Part shown: piece by piece, positions 60,446-64,000 of the stretch | Layout: every line of letters begins with the position of its first letter | Numbering within the stretch: position 1 is the stretch's first letter | From: Pseudomonas pudica | GTDB lineage: Bacteria; Pseudomonadota; Gammaproteobacteria; Pseudomonadales; Pseudomonadaceae | Reading direction: 5' to 3' | Assembly (NCBI RefSeq): GCF_015680405.1 | Contig: NZ_JADLJS010000015.1 | Span: forward strand, 50,130-114,129 | Length of the DNA stretch: 64,000 nt | The notes under the pieces: generated by a model | Database searches by the model: none | Seen by the model: the letters and a program-made list of their open reading frames with translations, nothing else | Told to the model about the DNA's origin: nothing | Made by a program: the position numbers and the translations under genes

Positions 60446-62703
60446 GCTACAGCGTGGCGGTACGCGCCTTGTGCGAATTCAGCGCCAAGGTCGGCGACCT
60501 GGACCTGCGCTTCACGCCATCACCTACCGCCCAGGAGGGGATCGAGGGGCATCGGCGAGTGGTGGCGCGACGTGCTGCGGGCTACGAGTCGGAAATTGCC
60601 CTCGAAGGCCAGTTCGAAACGCTGAAAGTGCGTGGCCGCGCCGACGGTTACGACCCCGCCTGCAACCGCCTGGAAGAAATCAAGACCCACCGTGGCGACC
60701 TGTCGCGCCAGCCGGCCAACCACCGCCAGTTGCACTGGGCGCAGGCCAAGGTCTACGGCTGGTTGATGTGCCAGGCACGGCAACTGCCGGCCATCGAGGT
60801 GGCGCTGGTTTACCTGGACGTGGACAGCGATGGCCAGACGCTGATCAGTGAACATTGCACGGCTGCCGAACTGCAGGTGTTCTTCGAAACCCAGTGCCAA
60901 CGCTTTCTGGCTTGGGCACAAGCGCAGGAGCAGCGCCTGGCCGAGCGTAACCAGGGCCTGCAAGCACTGGGCTTCCCCTATCCGGTGTTCCGCCAGGGCC
61001 AGCGACAACTGGCAGAAACCCTGTACAAGGCGGTGAGCACCGGCCGTTGCCTGATGGCCCAGGCCAGCACCGGAATTGGCAAGACCCTCGGTACCTTGTT
61101 CCCCCTGCTCAAGGCCATGGTGCCGCAGCAGCTGGACAAGCTGTTCTTTCTCACCGCCAAGACTCCGGGCCGGGCCCTGGCCCTGGATGCCATGCGCCAG
61201 ATCACCGACGCCACGCCGCAGCCGGCCTTGCGCACGCTGGAGCTTATCGCCCGCGACAAAGCCTGCGAGCACCCCGACAAGGCCTGCCATGGTGAATCCT
61301 GCCCGTTGGCTGCGGGCTTCTACGACCGCCTGCCGGCCGCACGCGCGGCGGCGGCAGCGTTGCCCATGCTCGACCGCGCCCAGCTGCGCGAAGTGGCCGT
61401 GGCGCACCAGGTGTGCCCGTATTACCTGGGCCAGGAGATGGCGCGTTGGGTAGACGTGCTGGTGGCGGACTACAACTACTACTTCGATGCCCACGCCTTG
61501 TTGTACGGCCTGACCCAGGCCAACCAGTGGCGGGTCGCGGTGCTGGTGGACGAGGCACACAACCTGGTCGAACGCGGGCGCGGCATGTACAGCGCCAGCC
61601 TGGACCAGGGCCAGTTGCTGGCCCTGCGCCAGAGCAAACCGCACGGGCTGGTCAGTGCGCTGGACCGTTTGAACCGGCAGTGGAACGCTCTCTACAAGGA
61701 GCAGCGTGCGCCGTACCAGGCCAGCGAGTCGCTCCCAGAGGCTTTGCTGCGTGCCCTGCAGCAATGCATCGGGCTGATCCAGGAACAGATGAACCAGGCG
61801 CCTGCGCAAATGGACCCGCAGGTGCTGCAGTTCTTCTACCAGGCGTTGCAGTTCAGCCGGGTTGCCGAGCTGTTCGACGAGCACTTCCTGTTCGACATCA
61901 GCCAGCGCCAGGGGCCACGCAAGCGGCGGCTGGCCACCCTGTGCCTGCGCAATATCACCCCGGCGCGCCTGTTGGGCCCACGCATGCAGGCCGCGCGCAG
62001 CGTGACGCTGTTTTCCGCCACCCTGAGCCCACGGCATTTCTACAGCGACCTGCTGGGCATGCCGGCCGATACCGCCTGGCTGGAAGTGGCCGCGCCGTTT
62101 CGCGCCGAACAGCTGGAAGTGCGCATCGCCAGCCAGGTATCCACCCGTTACCAGCAACGCCAGGCTTCGCTGGCGCCGATCGTCGAGCTGATTGCCAGGC
62201 AGTATGAGCGTATGCCGGGCAACTACCTGGCGTTCTTCAGCAGTTTCGAGTACCTGCAACAGGTGGCCGGGCTGCTGGCCGAACGGCATCCGCAGATTCC
62301 CATGTGGTCCCAGCAACCGGCCATGGACGAAGCAGCTCGCCAGGGCTTTCTCGACCGTTTTGTGGCGGATGGCCGCGGGGTGGGCTTTGCGGTGCTGGGT
62401 GGTGCATTCGGGGAGGGGGTGGACTTGCCGGGCACGCGGCTGATCGGCGCGTTTGTCGCCACCCTCGGGCTACCCCAGGTCAACCCGGTCAATGAGCAGT
62501 TCAAGCAGCGTCTGGGGCGGCAGTTTGGTGCGGGGTTCGATTACGCCTATCTCTACCCGGGCGTGCGCAAGGTCATTCAGGCAGCAGGGCGGGTCATCCG
62601 GGGCGACCAGGACCGTGGCGTTCTGGTCTTGATCGACGAGCGCTTCGCCGAGCCCCGGGTGCAGCAGATGTTCCCGGGGTGGTGGCCGGTGCCGGGAGGT
62701 TAA
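60442..62703 (+). CDS. XPD/DinG-family helicase with N-terminal PD-(D/E)XK nuclease-like domain
   Basis: 753 residues from a TTG that overlaps the FAN1-type stop (TTGA) and has GGAGCG at good distance; a GTG at 60415 is the longer option. Residues about 1-180 look like a RecB/Cas4-type nuclease fold: VRGRADGYDPACNRLEEIKT gives Asp...Glu-x-Lys. The helicase part has Walker A TGIGKT (near residue 212), four cysteines (KACEHPDKACHGESC and VCPYYL) for a 4Fe-4S cluster, DEAH (near 370), and the late motif QAAGRVIRGDQDRG. A 5'-3' helicase working with the nuclease in repair is the likely role. Confidence 0.9.
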   Translation: MSYSVAVRALCEFSAKVGDLDLRFTPSPTAQEGIEGHRRVVARRAAGYESEIALEGQFETLKVRGRADGYDPACNRLEEIKTHRGDLSRQPANHRQLHWAQAKVYGWLMCQARQLPAIEVALVYLDVDSDGQTLISEHCTAAELQVFFETQCQRFLAWAQAQEQRLAERNQGLQALGFPYPVFRQGQRQLAETLYKAVSTGRCLMAQASTGIGKTLGTLFPLLKAMVPQQLDKLFFLTAKTPGRALALDAMRQITDATPQPALRTLELIARDKACEHPDKACHGESCPLAAGFYDRLPAARAAAAALPMLDRAQLREVAVAHQVCPYYLGQEMARWVDVLVADYNYYFDAHALLYGLTQANQWRVAVLVDEAHNLVERGRGMYSASLDQGQLLALRQSKPHGLVSALDRLNRQWNALYKEQRAPYQASESLPEALLRALQQCIGLIQEQMNQAPAQMDPQVLQFFYQALQFSRVAELFDEHFLFDISQRQGPRKRRLATLCLRNITPARLLGPRMQAARSVTLFSATLSPRHFYSDLLGMPADTAWLEVAAPFRAEQLEVRIASQVSTRYQQRQASLAPIVELIARQYERMPGNYLAFFSSFEYLQQVAGLLAERHPQIPMWSQQPAMDEAARQGFLDRFVADGRGVGFAVLGGAFGEGVDLPGTRLIGAFVATLGLPQVNPVNEQFKQRLGRQFGAGFDYAYLYPGVRKVIQAAGRVIRGDQDRGVLVLIDERFAEPRVQQMFPGWWPVPGG

Positions 62704-62718
62704 CGCGGCCCCGGCGAT

Positions 62719-62735
62719 GGGCCGCAAAGCGGCCC
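62719..62735. terminator. Hairpin after the helicase gene
   Basis: GGGCCGC, AAA, GCGGCCC, 16 bases after the stop; there is no T-run, so it may instead be a REP-type hairpin. Confidence 0.45.
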
Positions 62736-62963
62736 CAATCCAGGCATCAAGGCTAGCCTTCGTTCGTTCAGTAGGCTCAATTGGGGTAAGATCACGATCC
62801 GTGCCAGCTCCGAACCCCTTGTATATCAAGGTGATGGCACCTCTCCGGGTCCGAATGACATGCGTTTTCTGCTGTTATTTGGACCTGCTGGTATGTCGTA
62901 TTGACTTGCTTCATGGTTGGCCCGGTTCGCTGCTGGCCAACGCTTCGCTACAGGATTCACGTT

Positions 62964-63878
62964 TTGTCCGATCTCTCGAAAAACCCGCTGCTGCAGTACA
63001 TGGCCCGCCTGGCCCCATCCAGCCAGCAAACCATGCGCTACATCCTTCAGGACGCTGCCGACCGGCTGGGTTTTGTCGACTGCAATATCGTCGATGTGCC
63101 CTGGCATCGGCTCGAGCCCGGCCATGTGATCGCTCTGGTGGCGGCGCTGCGTGCCGACGGTTACGCACCCAACAGCTCCTCTCTGTACGTCAACGCCATC
63201 CGCGGTGTGATGAACGAAGCATGGCGCCAGGGCCTGATCGATCACGAGCAGTTGCTGCGCATTCGCGAGGTCAAGCCGGCCACCGGCAGCCGCCTGCCGC
63301 CGGGGCGCAACCTGCGCCGCAGCCTGATTCGCGAGCTGATGGATGTGTGCGCGGCCGACCCACGGCCGCAGGGTGTGCGTGACGCGGCGATCATCGCCTT
63401 GCTGTACGGCACCGGTATGCGCAAGTCTGAATCGGTGGACATCGACCTGGACCAGGTCGACTTCGAGGCGCGCAGCCTGCAGGTGCTGGGCAAGGGCAAC
63501 CGCCAACTGATCAAGTACGCCCCGCCATGGGCGTTCGAGAAGTTGCAGGCGTGGCTGGACCTGCGCCGCCAGGACTTGCCGGCAGGGGCCGAAGACGACC
63601 CGTTCCTGTTCAACCGCATCCGCCGTGGCAGTCATATCACCCGGGCGCGTATCACCAAGCATGCCATTTACTACATTGCCCGCCAGCGTGGTGCGCAGGT
63701 GGGTGTGAAAATCATGCCGCACGACTTCCGCCGGGCGTTCATCACCCGGGTGATCGAAGAGCACGACCTGTCCATTGCGCAGAAGCTGGCGCATCACGCC
63801 AATATCCAGACCACGGCCATCTATGACCGGCGTGACGACAATGAACGTCGGCGTGCGGTGGACCGCTTCGATTACTGA
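62964..63878 (+). CDS. Tyrosine recombinase/integrase, solitary
   Basis: About 304 residues from a TTG with CAGGA upstream; an ATG at 62913 is a longer option. The SAM-like core-binding domain (residues about 10-100) and catalytic domain are complete: Arg in LYGTGMRKSESVDIDLDQVD, Lys in VLGKGNRQ, His-x-x-Arg in MPHDFRRAF, His in LAHHANIQTT and Tyr in AIYDRRD. No excisionase, tRNA gene or att repeat is seen beside it, so a chromosomal role or a relic of an element are both open. Confidence 0.88.
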   Translation: MSDLSKNPLLQYMARLAPSSQQTMRYILQDAADRLGFVDCNIVDVPWHRLEPGHVIALVAALRADGYAPNSSSLYVNAIRGVMNEAWRQGLIDHEQLLRIREVKPATGSRLPPGRNLRRSLIRELMDVCAADPRPQGVRDAAIIALLYGTGMRKSESVDIDLDQVDFEARSLQVLGKGNRQLIKYAPPWAFEKLQAWLDLRRQDLPAGAEDDPFLFNRIRRGSHITRARITKHAIYYIARQRGAQVGVKIMPHDFRRAFITRVIEEHDLSIAQKLAHHANIQTTAIYDRRDDNERRRAVDRFDY

Positions 63879-64000
63879 GTTTCGTCACACTTGGGGCTGC
63901 TGTGCAGCTCATCGCCGGCAAGCCAGCTTGTGTCTTGAGAGGGGATTAGAATCTGAAGTGAGAGCGGTGAATGGCAAGCTGAATGCCAGAGGTGCCTTGA
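63879..64000. other. End of window with a half REP element
   Basis: GGGGCTGCTGTGCAGCTC and TCATCGCCGGCAAGCCAGCT (about 63893-63931) match one arm of the repeats at 4178 and 9190. No gene is seen up to the edge. Confidence 0.5.

Noticed and set aside
60520..62316. 598-codon open frame on the minus strand
   Set aside because: It lies opposite the helicase gene with its Walker and DEAH motifs; the product is compositionally biased and has no recognisable family.
1..64000. CRISPR arrays, rRNA and tRNA genes
   Set aside because: No regularly spaced direct repeats and no cloverleaf or rRNA-like stretches were noticed; the repeats present are inverted REP-type pairs.

Overview
The window looks like chromosome of a fluorescent pseudomonad, most likely of the Pseudomonas putida group. 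The GC-rich coding bias, the many LysR and MocR regulators each paired with a small catabolic gene set, the paired inverted REP-type repeats between genes, and a LexA-type box of the form CTG-N10-CAG all fit this. No rRNA, tRNA or CRISPR array was recognised. There is no sign of a prophage beyond one solitary tyrosine recombinase at the right end. The assignment is inference from gene content; no database search was possible.

Bases 1-7400 are worn accessory DNA. A chromate transporter (chrA) runs into the cut end of a truncated LysR gene, followed by a three-block pseudogene of a sulfonate-type binding protein and two acetyltransferases. A MocR regulator, a D-amino-acid-dehydrogenase-like flavoprotein and a RidA protein form an operon divergent from an amino-acid permease (7736-9136). 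Bases 9400-13300 hold two AhpD-like carboxymuconolactone decarboxylase-family proteins, another MocR regulator, a GNAT enzyme and an FMN-type oxidoreductase. The MocR gene and one AhpD-like gene share a 30-bp upstream motif. Bases 13300-17450 carry OsmC, LysR, RidA, a YcaC-like hydrolase and an AraC-type DNA-binding protein. A CHASE-type/PAS/GGDEF/EAL signalling protein follows.

The most interesting locus is 20432-25807. A LysR regulator is divergent from a betaine-type ABC transporter (binding protein, permease, ATPase) and a histidine-ammonia-lyase homologue. The homologue lacks the Ala-Ser-Gly loop that forms the MIO cofactor, and it has lost the usual active-site tyrosine. The best hypothesis is import and elimination of a trimethylammonium betaine of histidine, such as ergothioneine or hercynine, rather than ordinary histidine use.

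Bases 26186-29814 form a stress-type block: a small acidic protein, a DUF2188-type protein, a cation/proton antiporter, a KGG-repeat protein, and an SDR with an extra N-terminal domain and a C-terminal membrane anchor. Then come an AcuR/AcuI-like pair with two matching operators and a two-domain class III CoA-transferase. An HxlR regulator sits beside an isochorismatase, an MFS pump and a universal-stress-protein fragment. Next are an Nramp-like transporter, an SDR/LysR pair, a dead PrlF-type antitoxin and a quinone-oxidoreductase-like gene. An unrecognised 461-residue protein is coupled to a MocR-like protein that has lost its PLP lysine.

Bases 48384-58568 encode sugar-acid catabolism: two MFS transporters, an L-fuconate-dehydratase-like enolase, two LysR regulators, a UxaA/GarD-type dehydratase, an Ldh-family dehydrogenase and an FAH-family hydrolase. 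The right end is a likely SOS-regulated repair operon: a LexA box, a FAN1-type VRR-NUC nuclease, and an XPD/DinG-type helicase with a fused nuclease-like domain. A solitary tyrosine recombinase follows.
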